Assembly: GCF_003259845.1 (NCBI RefSeq)
Contig: NZ_QLMJ01000033.1
Location: 8,194-46,630 of the forward strand
Length of the DNA: 38,437 bases
Direction: 5' to 3'
DNA from: Actinoplanes lutulentus
Lineage (GTDB): Bacteria > Actinomycetota > Actinomycetes > Mycobacteriales > Micromonosporaceae
Part shown: positions 1-8,146 of the stretch, in pieces
Numbering within the stretch: position 1 is the stretch's first letter
Layout of the letters: the number at the start of each line of letters is the position of its first letter
Notes under the pieces: model-generated
The model's database searches: none
Told to the model about the DNA's origin: nothing
The model's input: the letters and a program-made list of their open reading frames with translations, nothing else
Program-made: the position numbers and the translations under genes

Positions 1-1
1 G

Positions 2-1333
2 GCGGTGGCCGCTGCGGGTGATCCGCACCGGGCTGAACAAATCGCCCGGGCCATCACCAACCCAGACGAGCAGGCGCGAGCGTTGAGCGCACTGGTCCCG
101 GTGGTGGCCGCTGCGGGCGATCCGCACCGGGCTGAACAGATCGCCCGGGCAATCACCAACCCGAACCGGCAGGCGCGAGCGTTGAGCGCACTGGCGTCGG
201 CGGTGGCCGCTGCGGGTGATCCGCACCGGGCTGAACAAATCGCCCGGGCCATCACCAACCCAGACGAGCAGGCGCGAGCGTTGAGCGCACTGGTCCCGGT
301 GGTGGCCGCTGCCGGCGACCCGGACAGGGCCCTACGGCTAACCAACGTCGCCGAGCAGACCGCCCTGTCCATCGATGGATACGGACAGGCGGGGGTCTTG
401 AGCGCGTTGGCGTCGGCGGTGGCCGCTGCGGGCGATCCGCACCGGGCTGAACAAATCGCCCGGGCAATCACCAACCCAGACGAGCAGGCGCGAGCGTTGA
501 GCGCACTGGTCCCGGTGGTGGCCGCTGCGGGCGACTTGGACAGGGCTGAACAAATCGCCCGGGCCATCACCAACCCAGACGAGCAGGCGCGAGCGTTGAG
601 CGCACTGGTCCCGGTGGTGGCCGCTGCGGGCGACTTGGACAGGGCTGAGCAGATCGCCCGGGCCATCACCAACCTGAACCAACGAATGTGGGTGTTGAAC
701 GCACTGTGGTCGGCGGTTGCCGCTGCGGATGACCTGGGCAGGGCTGAGCAGCTCGCCCGGGCCATCACCGACCCGGCCGAACAGGTGCGGGCGTTGAGCG
801 CGCTGATGCCAGCAGTGGCCACTGCCGGCGACCCGGACAGGACCCGACGGCTGATCAATAGAGCCGAGTTGATGGCCCGGTCTATCTTTGACACATTTGG
901 GCGGGCGCGGGCATTGAGGACGCTGGTGGCTGCGGTGGCTACAACTGGGAATGCGGACCGGGCTGAGGAGATCGCTCTGTCGATAATTGACCCGCACGAG
1001 CAAGCCGGAGCTCTGAGCGCGCTGGTGTCAGCGGTGGCCGCTGCGGGTGATCCGGGCCGGGCTGAGCAGATCGCCCGGTCCCTCACCGACCCGGACGAGC
1101 GGGCGCGGGCGTTCAGCGCTCTCGCCCAAGAAGTAGGCCCGCCAGAGGCGTGCCGGTTGTTAAGTGAGGCGTTCGGGGTGGGCCTGTGGTGGACACCGTT
1201 GTCCGTAGTTGCGAAGGTGGCGCCGGGGGTGGTGTTGCGGGTCGCAGAAATACTGTTCGATAACGAACGTTCGCGAGACACTTCCAGCGGCCCGGACACT
1301 GATCCGGATCGGCGCAGCTCAACAGGCCACTAG
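2..1333 (+). CDS. C-terminal part of a helical-repeat protein, probably a STAND ATPase (5' end outside window)
   Basis: The frame is open at the window edge, so only the C-terminal 443 or so residues are seen. They form 11 alpha-helical TPR-like repeats, mostly of 33 residues (pattern AAAGD..RAEQIARAITNP..QARALSAL). Two longer units of about 39-40 residues are inserted (units 4 and 9). A C-terminal cap follows, running through WWTPLSVVAKVAPGVVLRVAEI and ending in FDNERS plus a polar tail. The cap closely resembles the end of the STAND protein at 3969-7346 (IPLSVLARHWPQVVLRRVDKL then GNERS), so the two are paralogues. The missing N-terminus therefore probably holds a P-loop NTPase domain; that is inference. 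The repeats are typical sensor or scaffold regions of bacterial STAND proteins. The gene converges on the tniB remnant. Repeat identity at DNA level points to recent unit duplication. The ligand is unknown. Confidence 0.75.
   Translation, partial: AVAAAGDPHRAEQIARAITNPDEQARALSALVPVVAAAGDPHRAEQIARAITNPNRQARALSALASAVAAAGDPHRAEQIARAITNPDEQARALSALVPVVAAAGDPDRALRLTNVAEQTALSIDGYGQAGVLSALASAVAAAGDPHRAEQIARAITNPDEQARALSALVPVVAAAGDLDRAEQIARAITNPDEQARALSALVPVVAAAGDLDRAEQIARAITNLNQRMWVLNALWSAVAAADDLGRAEQLARAITDPAEQVRALSALMPAVATAGDPDRTRRLINRAELMARSIFDTFGRARALRTLVAAVATTGNADRAEEIALSIIDPHEQAGALSALVSAVAAAGDPGRAEQIARSLTDPDERARAFSALAQEVGPPEACRLLSEAFGVGLWWTPLSVVAKVAPGVVLRVAEILFDNERSRDTSSGPDTDPDRRSSTGH
5..1120 (+). 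repeat. 99-bp tandem coding repeats
   Basis: Eleven in-frame units encode the helical repeats. Units starting near 5, 104, 203, 422, 521 and 620 are almost identical in DNA, including synonymous positions. Later units (from about 720) have diverged. The near-identity of the upstream units suggests recent duplication or gene conversion. Confidence 0.85.
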
Positions 1334-1346
1334 TTGATCATAAGAA

Positions 1347-1365
1347 TGTAACGCTACCCGTGTCC
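1347..1365. other. Junction motif shared with the resolvase leader
   Basis: The 19 bases TGTAACG-NN-ACCCGTGTCC occur here and again at 8084-8102 upstream of the resolvase, with 17 of 19 positions identical. Here the motif sits exactly where tniB homology ends. It may be part of a recombination or res-type site that produced the truncation; that role is inferred. Confidence 0.4.
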
Positions 1366-2152
1366 CCGTGCCCTCGCTGCGGGTCAGCAGGTACTGCGCC
1401 ATCGCTGGCGTGGCGATCGCCGAGCGGCGGCGCAGCGGAAACGACATCGCGAACGCGGCCAGCAGCGAACAGATGTCCTCACCGGGTTCCCACAGCGGCA
1501 GCGTCACCGGCTCGAACCGGTTCTCCAACTGGTCGTCGGAGCGGATCGCCAGGTACGCCTCCCGGGTGCCGACCCCGACCAGCGGGATCCGCAGCTCGTT
1601 GCCGAGAAACCGGATCAGGTTCAGGAATTCCCGCCGACCCTCGCCGCGACCAGCCAGGACGTTATGCAGCTCGTCGATCATCAGCATGCGTACGCCGACC
1701 ACCCGTAGCAGCGCGAGGGCGGTCTGTTCCAACTCGGCGAGCTGCCGCCGGGGCCGCAGCGGCGCGCCCAGGGCGGCCAGGATCGTCACGTAGAACCGCT
1801 TGACCGAGGGTTCCGAGGGCATCTGCAACGCCAGGACCTAAATCTCCTCCCGGTCCGGCCGCGATATCCGGGGGTGGGTACGGCGGAACTTCTCCACGAT
1901 CATCGACTTGCCGTTGTTGGTTGGCCCGATCAGCAGCAGGTTCGGCATCCGCTGCCGCGAAGGCCAGGTCAGCAGCGTCTCCAGCCTGGCCAGGGCATCG
2001 ACCGCCCGCGGTTAGCCGATCCACCGCTCGGCCCGCACGTGCCGTAACCGTTCATCGGCAGGCAGCCGGGCGATCGTGCGGGCCGCCTCCTGCAGGTGCG
2101 ACAGGTCGACCGCGGTGACCACCTCGACCTCGGTGTCGTCATACTCGGCCAC
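1366..2152 (-). pseudogene. tniB: tniB-like transposition ATPase, broken
   Basis: On the minus strand the translation reads as TniB, the AAA+ ATPase helper of Tn402/Tn5053-type transposases. A GTG start at 2152 leads to ADERLRHVRAERWIG, an in-frame TAA (about 2013-2015), PRAVDALARLETLL, MPNLLLIGPTNNGKS (Walker A), then a second in-frame TAG at 1838-1840. The last part holds the Walker B-like LMIDELHNVL and the conserved LIRFLGNELRIPLVGVGT. Homology stops abruptly after LLTRSEGT near 1366, where the sequence changes to an unrelated tail ending at 1319, so the C-terminal portion is lost. The first stop replaces the expected Tyr of the WIGYPRA-type motif. The remnant lies directly downstream of the tniA remnant, as in the normal tniA-tniB order. 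Two nonsense codons plus a 3' truncation make function very unlikely. Confidence 0.85.
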
Positions 2153-2203
2153 CGGAGTTACCACTGCTCGACGTCGAAGGCCGCCACCACACCGGCCTCG
2201 CTG

Positions 2204-3822
2204 TCAGCCGGCGGTGGCCCCCAGCCGCACCGGCGGCTTCGGTGCCGGCGTGGCGGTGAGCCGGGCGGCGTCGCGGCGGGCCCGACGCTTCGTGCGGGTC
2301 GCGGTGTCGGTGATCGCGCGCATCTGCTCCACCATCCGAAACAGCGCGGTCTCGTCGACCTCGGCGCGGCCCTGCTCAGGGAGCCGGGCCACCGCCGCTT
2401 TCTGTTCCCACACGCTGATCGGCGGATGGGACACCGTCCGGTACGGCACCTTCAGATACGTGCCGCCGTCGGGGTCCAGCACCCAGATCCGGCTGATGTC
2501 GCGCGGGTCGCGGCGCAGCACGAATCGGTCCAGTCGACCCCGGCGGGCGATCCACGGTTTCAACGCGTTGCTGAGATAGCCGACGTGGTCGATCATGAAC
2601 CCGGCCCGGCCCGGCCCGGCTCAGCGTGCGACGGATCACCGGCAGGAAGTCGACCAGGAACGCGGTCGCGTTGCTCACCACCACCGGCGGCGCACCGGTG
2701 GTGGCCTCAGCCCACACCCCACCCGGAGTCCGGCCCAGCGTGGAATGCACCTCGCCGTGGTAGACCTCGACCGCCAGAGCCAGCCACCGCTCAAGCTCCG
2801 CCAGCGTCAACGCAGCCTGCGCGTCGCTGTCGTAGCCCGTCCGCTGCGCCGGGCGGGAGAACGTCGTGCCCGGCAGCTCGTGCACCTGCTGCATAAACGT
2901 GCCGATGACCCGCTCGACCACCCCGCCGTAGTGCGGCTGACCCGGCGGCCGCCACCGTAACCCGATCCCGTGCTGGGCGCAGCCGCGCGTCAGCGCCTCG
3001 CTATGGAACTCGGCCGCGTTGTCGACATAGATCTCGACCGGTTTACCCGCCATCGGCCAGACCGCGTCCACCCTGAGCTGCTCCAGCCAGGCCCGCTTGT
3101 CGACGACCATGTGCGCCAGGCACAACCCGACCGACAACGCCGACGGCGCCTCCAACGTCACCACCAGACCGACCACCGCCCGGCTGAACACGTCGATCGC
3201 CACCGTCACGTACGGACGGCCGACCGGCAGCCGATGCTGCTCATAGACCACCACCACGTCGACCACCGTGTGATCCATCTGCACCTGCACCAACGGCCTG
3301 TCTACCACCGGCGCCACCCACCAGCCGACTGCAACGCCCGCGCCGCGTCACGCCCCTCACGCGAGGCCACCGCCTGCACCGGATCCAGCCGCGCCACCCG
3401 CCGCACCGCGCACCGCGCGACGGCACCGGCAACCCTCGGGCCTTGCACAGCCGGGCGATCTCCCGGTGGACTGCGGACAGCGAGCGGCGCTGCCGACTCA
3501 GGTACCGCGACCGCAGCGTCTCCCGCATCACCGTCTCGACCGCCTCGGGCGACCGGCCACCACCACGGCCGCCGCCGGAGCGACCCACCAGCAGGTCCGA
3601 TACCAGACCCGAACCCTCACGCCACCGCTGCACCAGCGCGTACACCCGACGCCGAGAAATCCCGAGCTCAGCCGTGGCGACATCCGCCGCCTCCACGGAC
3701 ACCCGATCGGCCTCGACCAGTCGACCGATCACCGCAGCACGCTCGACCGCCAACGCCCACGCAGCATCCGGCGCCGACAACACGCCACGCTCAACCAGAC
3801 GCCCGGACGGATCCTCCATCAC
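2204..3822 (-). pseudogene. tniA: tniA-like DDE transposase, frameshifted
   Basis: This is a Tn402/Tn5053-type (Mu/TnsB-like) transposase split over several frames. The N-terminal part (3822 to about 3420) holds helix-turn-helix segments (GISRRRVYALVQRWREG). A short middle stretch in a second frame covers about 3415-3330. The catalytic core in a third frame (3317 to about 2620) shows the DDE triad in VQMDHT, IYVDN and GGVVERVIG, with the second D and the E separated by 35 residues. The Mu-type C-terminal beta domain (LKPWIARRGRLDRFVLRRDPRDISRIWVLDP) continues in yet another frame from 2596 to 2204. The last shift falls in a four-fold CCGGC tandem repeat at 2601-2620: two units would restore the frame from SRAG into FMIDHVGYLS. 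With at least three frameshifts no full transposase can be made. The remnant is next to its own terminus at 3933-3957. Confidence 0.9.
2600..2620. repeat. tniA: CCGGC pentanucleotide slippage tract in tniA
   Basis: Four tandem 5-bp units lie at the exact point where the tniA frame breaks. Two or five units would be in frame and four are not. This suggests replication slippage as the cause. Confidence 0.75.
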
Positions 3823-3833
3823 GCCTCATCGTG

Positions 3834-3957
3834 GTGAACACGACTCCAGGGAAATCGACGTTAGTGCACACGAGTACGGGAACACAGCCTTCCCGACCCG
3901 GCTTCACTCACCCGTGGATCCCCAGGTCGTCAGTGCAACCGACTTCGGGAAATGACA
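3834..3957. repeat. Tn402-type transposon terminus with three transposase-binding-like repeats
   Basis: Read on the minus strand, the outer end begins TGTCATTT, continues CCGAAGTCGG and ends TTGCAC (3957 down to 3933). This matches the layout of Tn5053/Tn402 25-bp terminal inverted repeats (TGTC...GAAG.C...TGCAC). Two related copies lie inside, at 3864-3886 and 3834-3859, each carrying a GTG-ACACGA core. Such subterminal repeats bind TniA in this family. The element interior lies to the left, with the tniA N-terminus at 3822. The partner left end was not found. Confidence 0.75.
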
Positions 3958-3968
3958 CCAAGGACGTA

Positions 3969-6900
3969 TCACGAACGTTCGTTACCGGACAGCTTGTCCA
4001 CGCGCCGCAGCACCACCTGCGGCCAGTGCCTAGCCAACACCGACAGTGGTATCTCCCACGATGCCTGCGCCAGCGCTTCGCACACGAGGCGCCGGGCGCG
4101 GTCCAGGCTGCCACTGTTGGCCACCGCATCCGCCACGACAGTCAGTGCCTGAGCCTGCCAGTCGGGGTCGGCGCAGGCGCGGGCCAACTTCTCAGCTCGG
4201 TCGTAGCCGCGGGCAGCGGCCACCGCGGCAGCCACCGCAATCAGCGCATCATCTCTCCACGGGGTGTCGAGCGCGAAGGCCAGACCCTCGGCTCGGTCGT
4301 AGTCGCCGGCGGCAGCCATCGCTTCGGCCACCGCGGTCATCGCCCTATGCCTCCAGGCCGGATAGAAGAAGGCCATGGCCTCGGCCAAGTCGTAGTCGCC
4401 GGCGGCGGCTACCGCCCGGGCGGAGGCGATCAACACTCGCCCCTTCAACGATCTATCCGTGATGGATGCGGCCAGGCCATCTGCCGAGCCGGGATCGCCT
4501 ATGGCGGCCATCGCCTCGGCCACTGTGGTCAACGCCCGTTCCCGCCACGGCAGATCGGTAAGGGACCGGGCTCCGGCCTCGGCGACGGTTGCCACCTGCC
4601 GGGCCCGGTCATGCTGGCCCGCAGCGGCCAGAGCCTCGGCCACGGCGGCCAACGCCCACACCTGAGAGGACGGCTCGGCAATGGATCGGGCTAGGCCGTC
4701 GGCACCAGCAGCCGTCTGCCGGGCCCGGCCGTAGTCGCCAGCGGCGGCAGCCGCCTTGGCCGCCGCGGTCAACGCCTCCACCTGCCAGCCCTCGATGGTG
4801 ATGGACCGCGCGATGGTCTCAGCCCTGTCGTAGGCGCAGGCGGCGGCCACCGCCGCAGCTACTGCTACCAACGTTCGGTCCCGCCACGGCGGGTCAATGT
4901 GAGACCGGGCAAGGGCTACAGCCCTGTCGTAGTCACCAGCGACGGCCACTGCCTCGGCTACCGCGGTCAATGCCCGCGCCTGCCGAGACGGATCCACCTG
5001 AGATCGGGCCAGTGCCTCGACAGCGGTGGCGACCTGCCGTGCCTGGTCGTAGTCGCTGGCCGCAGCCATCGCCTGGGCTACTGTGGTCAACGCCTGCGCC
5101 CGCCGGGATAGATCGGCTAAAGAGCCGGCCAGCCTCTCAGCTTGGGCGTAATTGCCGGCGGCGGCTACCGCCCGGACTACCTCGGCCACCATCTGTGCCT
5201 TCAAGTCCTCGTCCAGATCGAAGCTGATTAAGGCTTCGGCCCGCTTGTGGTCGCCAGTGGCGGCTAGCGCGACGGCGACTGCGGTCAACGCGCGGGCCCT
5301 CCGATACGGATCGGTGAGAGAATCGGTCAGAGACTTGGCCCGGCTGTGGTCGCCGGTGGCGGCAAGTGCGATGGCGACCGCGGTCAACGCGCGGGCCCTC
5401 CGATTCGGATCGGTGAGAGATTGGATGGCTTGCTCGGCGGCATTGCCGACCCTCCGAGCTTGATCGGAGTGGCCTGCGGTGGCCAACGCGCGAGCTACTG
5501 CGGCCAGCGCCTCTGCCTGCCAGCCTCGGTCAGATAGCTCGCGAGCAAAGTCCTCGGCCCGGCGATGCGCGCCGGATGCGGCCATCGCCCCAGCTGCCGC
5601 AGTGACCGCCAACGCCCGCTCAAATTCGTTCCTGCGGGAACGGGCCAGCCTCTCCGCCTGGACATAGTCGCCACGGCTGGCCATCGCACCGGCCACCGCC
5701 GCCACCGCCTCTGCCATCTCCGGCTCGCTCTCAACGGAGCGGGCCAGTTCCTGAGCTCGGTCGTAGTCGCCGGCAGCAGCCCTTGCCTTGGCCACCGCGG
5801 TCAACGCCTGCCCCAGCAAGCTCGAATGGGTTAGTGAGGTTCGGGCCATCTCCTCAGCCCGGCCGACGTCGCCGGCCGCGGCTGTGGCCTCGGCCACCGC
5901 AGCCATTGCCTGCTCCTGCAAATCTGTGTCGGTCAAAGAGCGGACCAAGGCCTCGGCTCGGGCGGGTAAGCCGAGTGTGGTCCAGACGGCGGCCAGGTTG
6001 GTGGGGATGTTGGTGTTGCGGTCGGTGAGATTGGTGCGGCGGATGCACAGCCGCAGCATCGCCTCGAGGTCGGGTTCTGACCCTGCCAGGACGAGGTCTT
6101 GGCAGGTAATGATCTCGGCGAGGGCGGCGGCGTCGCCGCCGGACAGGTCGAGCATCCGGTCGTGGCGGTCCGGGTCGGTGACCAGGTCGACCAGCCGGGA
6201 TACCTCACCGGTGGTGGCCAGCATGCCGGGGTACCCGCGGAGCAGGTACTCCGGGGTATCGGCCGGCCACGGCGGGCGGCCGTTGGCGGGAGTGCGGTAG
6301 CTGTCGGCCCAGGCGTGTAGGCGGGTGCGGTATTCGGCCAGCCGGGGTTCGCCGACGTAGCTGGTGGCGGCCTGTTGTAGTTCCTCGTGGCCGAGCAGGT
6401 ACACCTCGGGGCCGGTGTACGGATCCCACTGGGCGGTGCGGCGGGTGAAGGTCCGCCCGGCCACGGTGTGCAACACGTCCTCAATGGCGACCAGCCCGGC
6501 GCCGGTTAGCTCCCGCAGATCGGGCCCGGACAGGCCACCACGAGCCGCGGCCACCAGGCCGAGCAGGTCCTGCTCGACCGGGCTGCCTTTCAACAGGCGT
6601 CTGAGTTCGGCCTTGCCGAGGCGCTGCAGATCCTGCGCGTACGGCGACGCGGACAGCCGGCGCACGATGCCCGGATCGCGCAGCGGATGCCAATGCGGCA
6701 CATCGTCGGGGATCGGCGGGTTCGGCCGCCCGGCCACGATCACCCGCATCCCGACCGGCGGGTCGGCCGGTAGCAGCCCGGCGATACTGTGCGGGTGGTC
6801 GCCGCTGGCCGTGCTGCGGTCCTCGTCCAAGCCGTCGACCAGCAACACCAGCCGTACCTGCCGCTGCCGGCAGGCCTGCGCGGCCTGACCGAGCAAGTCC

Positions 6901-7346
6901 AGCAGCCACGCCTCCCGCAATCCCTCATCGATAACCGCGGGTGCCTGCTCGTCGGTCAACGCGGTCAGCTGCTCGGTCAGCGCCGCCACGAACGCCGCCC
7001 GCGTGTCGGAACCGGCCAGTCGGGCGGCGATGAAGAACGCCACCACCTGCACCCGCGAACGGACCTCCTCCGGCGGGTTCAGTACGAACGTCGACAACAA
7101 GGCCGACTTACCCGCCCACGGCCCCGCCTGCCACCACACATACGGGCCCCGATGCTCCTGCAAGCAGAACCCGGCCAACTCGGCGAACTCTGCATCCCGG
7201 TCCAGCAGTTGGGGCGGCGCGATCCGGCGGACCTGCGCCAGATACGCCGACCGCGGCGCTACCAGCGGCTCTGCTCCGGACAGGAACACGTTCACCGTCC
7301 GAGCCGTACCGATCCCGACGCCGCCCTGCTCACCGTGCCCGAGCAC
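3969..7346 (-). CDS. STAND P-loop ATPase with about 18 C-terminal helical repeats
   Basis: A 1125-aa cytoplasmic protein. Residues 1-45 are a short lead with GTARTVNVFLSGAEPLV. The NTPase follows, with a P-loop AGPWAGKS at about 74-81 and Walker B LVLLVDGLDED at about 166-176. A RVIVAGRPNPPIP strand lies near 201-214, and a helical region holds PYLL-type arm motifs to about 450. From about 455 to 1080 run 33-residue TPR-like repeats (YDRAE.LARS...R.RALTAVA.A.AAAGD), with some 40-residue variants. A cap ends in SGNERS. Family knowledge: STAND ATPases oligomerise after ligand sensing by their repeats, and many act in antiviral defence or signalling. No effector domain is recognised here. The gene lies 65 bp downstream of the small protein at 7412-7906, probably in one operon. 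The start is GTG 7346; a CTG at 7415 overlapping the upstream stop is also possible. The stop is only 11 bp from a transposon terminus. Confidence 0.85.
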   Translation of the reverse strand: MLGHGEQGGVGIGTARTVNVFLSGAEPLVAPRSAYLAQVRRIAPPQLLDRDAEFAELAGFCLQEHRGPYVWWQAGPWAGKSALLSTFVLNPPEEVRSRVQVVAFFIAARLAGSDTRAAFVAALTEQLTALTDEQAPAVIDEGLREAWLLDLLGQAAQACRQRQVRLVLLVDGLDEDRSTASGDHPHSIAGLLPADPPVGMRVIVAGRPNPPIPDDVPHWHPLRDPGIVRRLSASPYAQDLQRLGKAELRRLLKGSPVEQDLLGLVAAARGGLSGPDLRELTGAGLVAIEDVLHTVAGRTFTRRTAQWDPYTGPEVYLLGHEELQQAATSYVGEPRLAEYRTRLHAWADSYRTPANGRPPWPADTPEYLLRGYPGMLATTGEVSRLVDLVTDPDRHDRMLDLSGGDAAALAEIITCQDLVLAGSEPDLEAMLRLCIRRTNLTDRNTNIPTNLAAVWTTLGLPARAEALVRSLTDTDLQEQAMAAVAEATAAAGDVGRAEEMARTSLTHSSLLGQALTAVAKARAAAGDYDRAQELARSVESEPEMAEAVAAVAGAMASRGDYVQAERLARSRRNEFERALAVTAAAGAMAASGAHRRAEDFARELSDRGWQAEALAAVARALATAGHSDQARRVGNAAEQAIQSLTDPNRRARALTAVAIALAATGDHSRAKSLTDSLTDPYRRARALTAVAVALAATGDHKRAEALISFDLDEDLKAQMVAEVVRAVAAAGNYAQAERLAGSLADLSRRAQALTTVAQAMAAASDYDQARQVATAVEALARSQVDPSRQARALTAVAEAVAVAGDYDRAVALARSHIDPPWRDRTLVAVAAAVAAACAYDRAETIARSITIEGWQVEALTAAAKAAAAAGDYGRARQTAAGADGLARSIAEPSSQVWALAAVAEALAAAGQHDRARQVATVAEAGARSLTDLPWRERALTTVAEAMAAIGDPGSADGLAASITDRSLKGRVLIASARAVAAAGDYDLAEAMAFFYPAWRHRAMTAVAEAMAAAGDYDRAEGLAFALDTPWRDDALIAVAAAVAAARGYDRAEKLARACADPDWQAQALTVVADAVANSGSLDRARRLVCEALAQASWEIPLSVLARHWPQVVLRRVDKLSGNERS

Positions 7347-7411
7347 CCCCCGCCCCCGCGCGGCCTGCCACCCCGGCGCCTCGTCAGAAGCGCCGCCGTC
7401 ACCGGGTCCGG

Positions 7412-7906
7412 TCAGTGGCCGGGCCGACCCGGCCGGGGAGGGTCCGGTTTCTCCCGGCGCTGGTCGCCGATGTTGACGGTTCCGGCCTGCCCGATCGCCG
7501 TCGCCTGATCATGCGCGGTCGCGTTCACCCCGCCGGTGAACACCGCCGATCCCGGCGCGGCCAGCACCTGAGTACCCGCTGCCTGCTTGGCGGCCCGCAG
7601 CTGGGCTAGCAGATCAGTAACCGTCTCGGCGAACGTCTCGTCCCGGCGCGCTGCCGCTGCCACCGCCAACTCGACCTGCTGGCGGGTCAACTCGCTGACC
7701 TGCCCGGACTCATCCGCCGCTTCCTGCGCGAGGTCCTCGCGCACTGGCTCACCCAGCCTGGACAGGACAACGTCATGCAGCCGGTCCGCGCCCGCGTCGA
7801 TCGCGGCGTCGACCGTGTCGTCCATCCGGCCCGCAGCCCGGCGTGCTTTCCGTACCGCCCACGCGATCACCATCCCAGCGACCACCGAAGCCTCCACCAC
7901 CGGCAC
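7412..7906 (-). CDS. Small STAND-associated protein, unknown function
   Basis: 164 aa. The GTG at 7906 is chosen because GGGAGG lies 6 bases upstream. The frame stays open to 8062, but that extension only translates the transposon terminus. Residues 1-20 are hydrophobic (VVEASVVAGMVIAWAV) and may anchor in the membrane. A long, mainly helical Ala/Glu/Arg-rich middle follows (about 25-120). The C-terminus has VFTGGVNATA and AIGQAGTVNIGD, a Gly/Asn-rich beta pattern seen in small proteins encoded beside actinobacterial STAND or NACHT genes. The STAND neighbour also starts with GVGIGTARTVNVFLSG, a similar motif, so the two may interact through it; this is inference. Likely co-transcribed with the ATPase. 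No enzymatic motif is seen. Confidence 0.7.
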   Translation of the reverse strand: MPVVEASVVAGMVIAWAVRKARRAAGRMDDTVDAAIDAGADRLHDVVLSRLGEPVREDLAQEAADESGQVSELTRQQVELAVAAAARRDETFAETVTDLLAQLRAAKQAAGTQVLAAPGSAVFTGGVNATAHDQATAIGQAGTVNIGDQRREKPDPPRPGRPGH

Positions 7907-8007
7907 CTGGCGCCTCCCCGAACAGTTCGCCTCACTGTGGACCAGACCCGCACCCACCGTACCGAGCCATCCATCACCCGAACAGACGACCCAGCGCACA
8001 CGCCTCA

Positions 8008-8054
8008 GTGCAGAGGACTTCAGGCATCGGTGCACAAGACTTCGGAAATCGACA
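8008..8054. repeat. Second Tn402-type terminus, same orientation
   Basis: On the minus strand the outer 25 bases (8054 to 8030) read TGTCGATTT, CCGAAGTC, then TTGTGCAC. A related subterminal copy is at 8008-8027 (GTGCAGAGGACTTCAGGC). The interior points left, toward the STAND cassette. An opposed, degenerate look-alike (TTTTCCGAGGTCGACT, about 8067-8082) lies back to back with it, 8-9 bases away. Confidence 0.7.
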
Positions 8055-8136
8055 GATACCATCGCGTTTTCCGAGGTCGACTTTGTAACGAAACCCGTGT
8101 CCGCGCCTTCGTAATGCTCACGAGGGTTCGCGATAC
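8055..8136. promoter_or_regulatory. Putative res/control region of the resolvase
   Basis: Between the terminus and the resolvase frame lie the TGTAACG/ACCCGTGTCC motif (8084-8102) and the left part of a dyad. Resolvases of this class bind and recombine at a res site directly upstream of their gene. The exact subsites cannot be assigned from one copy. Confidence 0.4.
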
Positions 8137-8146
8137 ATTATCGCGA
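8128..8146. promoter_or_regulatory. Perfect dyad TCGCGATA-CAT-TATCGCGA
   Basis: Eight-base perfect inverted arms separated by CAT overlap the most likely start of the resolvase frame. This is a good candidate for a resolvase-binding subsite or autoregulatory operator. A related but wider dyad (TCGCGATG, 11 bases, CATCGCGA) is at 21641-21667. Confidence 0.55.

Noticed and set aside
5..1120. CRISPR-like periodic repeats
   Set aside because: The period is 99 bases with no unique spacers and a continuous protein frame; these are coding repeats.
1334..1365. Left terminus of the tni element
   Set aside because: No TGTC...GAAGTC...TGCAC pattern in the expected plus-strand orientation is present; the left end seems lost.
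2970..4694. 574-aa plus-strand open frame
   Set aside because: It lies opposite tniA and the STAND gene, has low-complexity Arg/Pro/His composition and no ribosome site; a shadow of GC-rich coding sequence.
7907..8062. N-terminal extension of the small STAND-associated protein to 8062
   Set aside because: The first residues would be the translation of the transposon terminus; GTG 7906 has a proper ribosome site.
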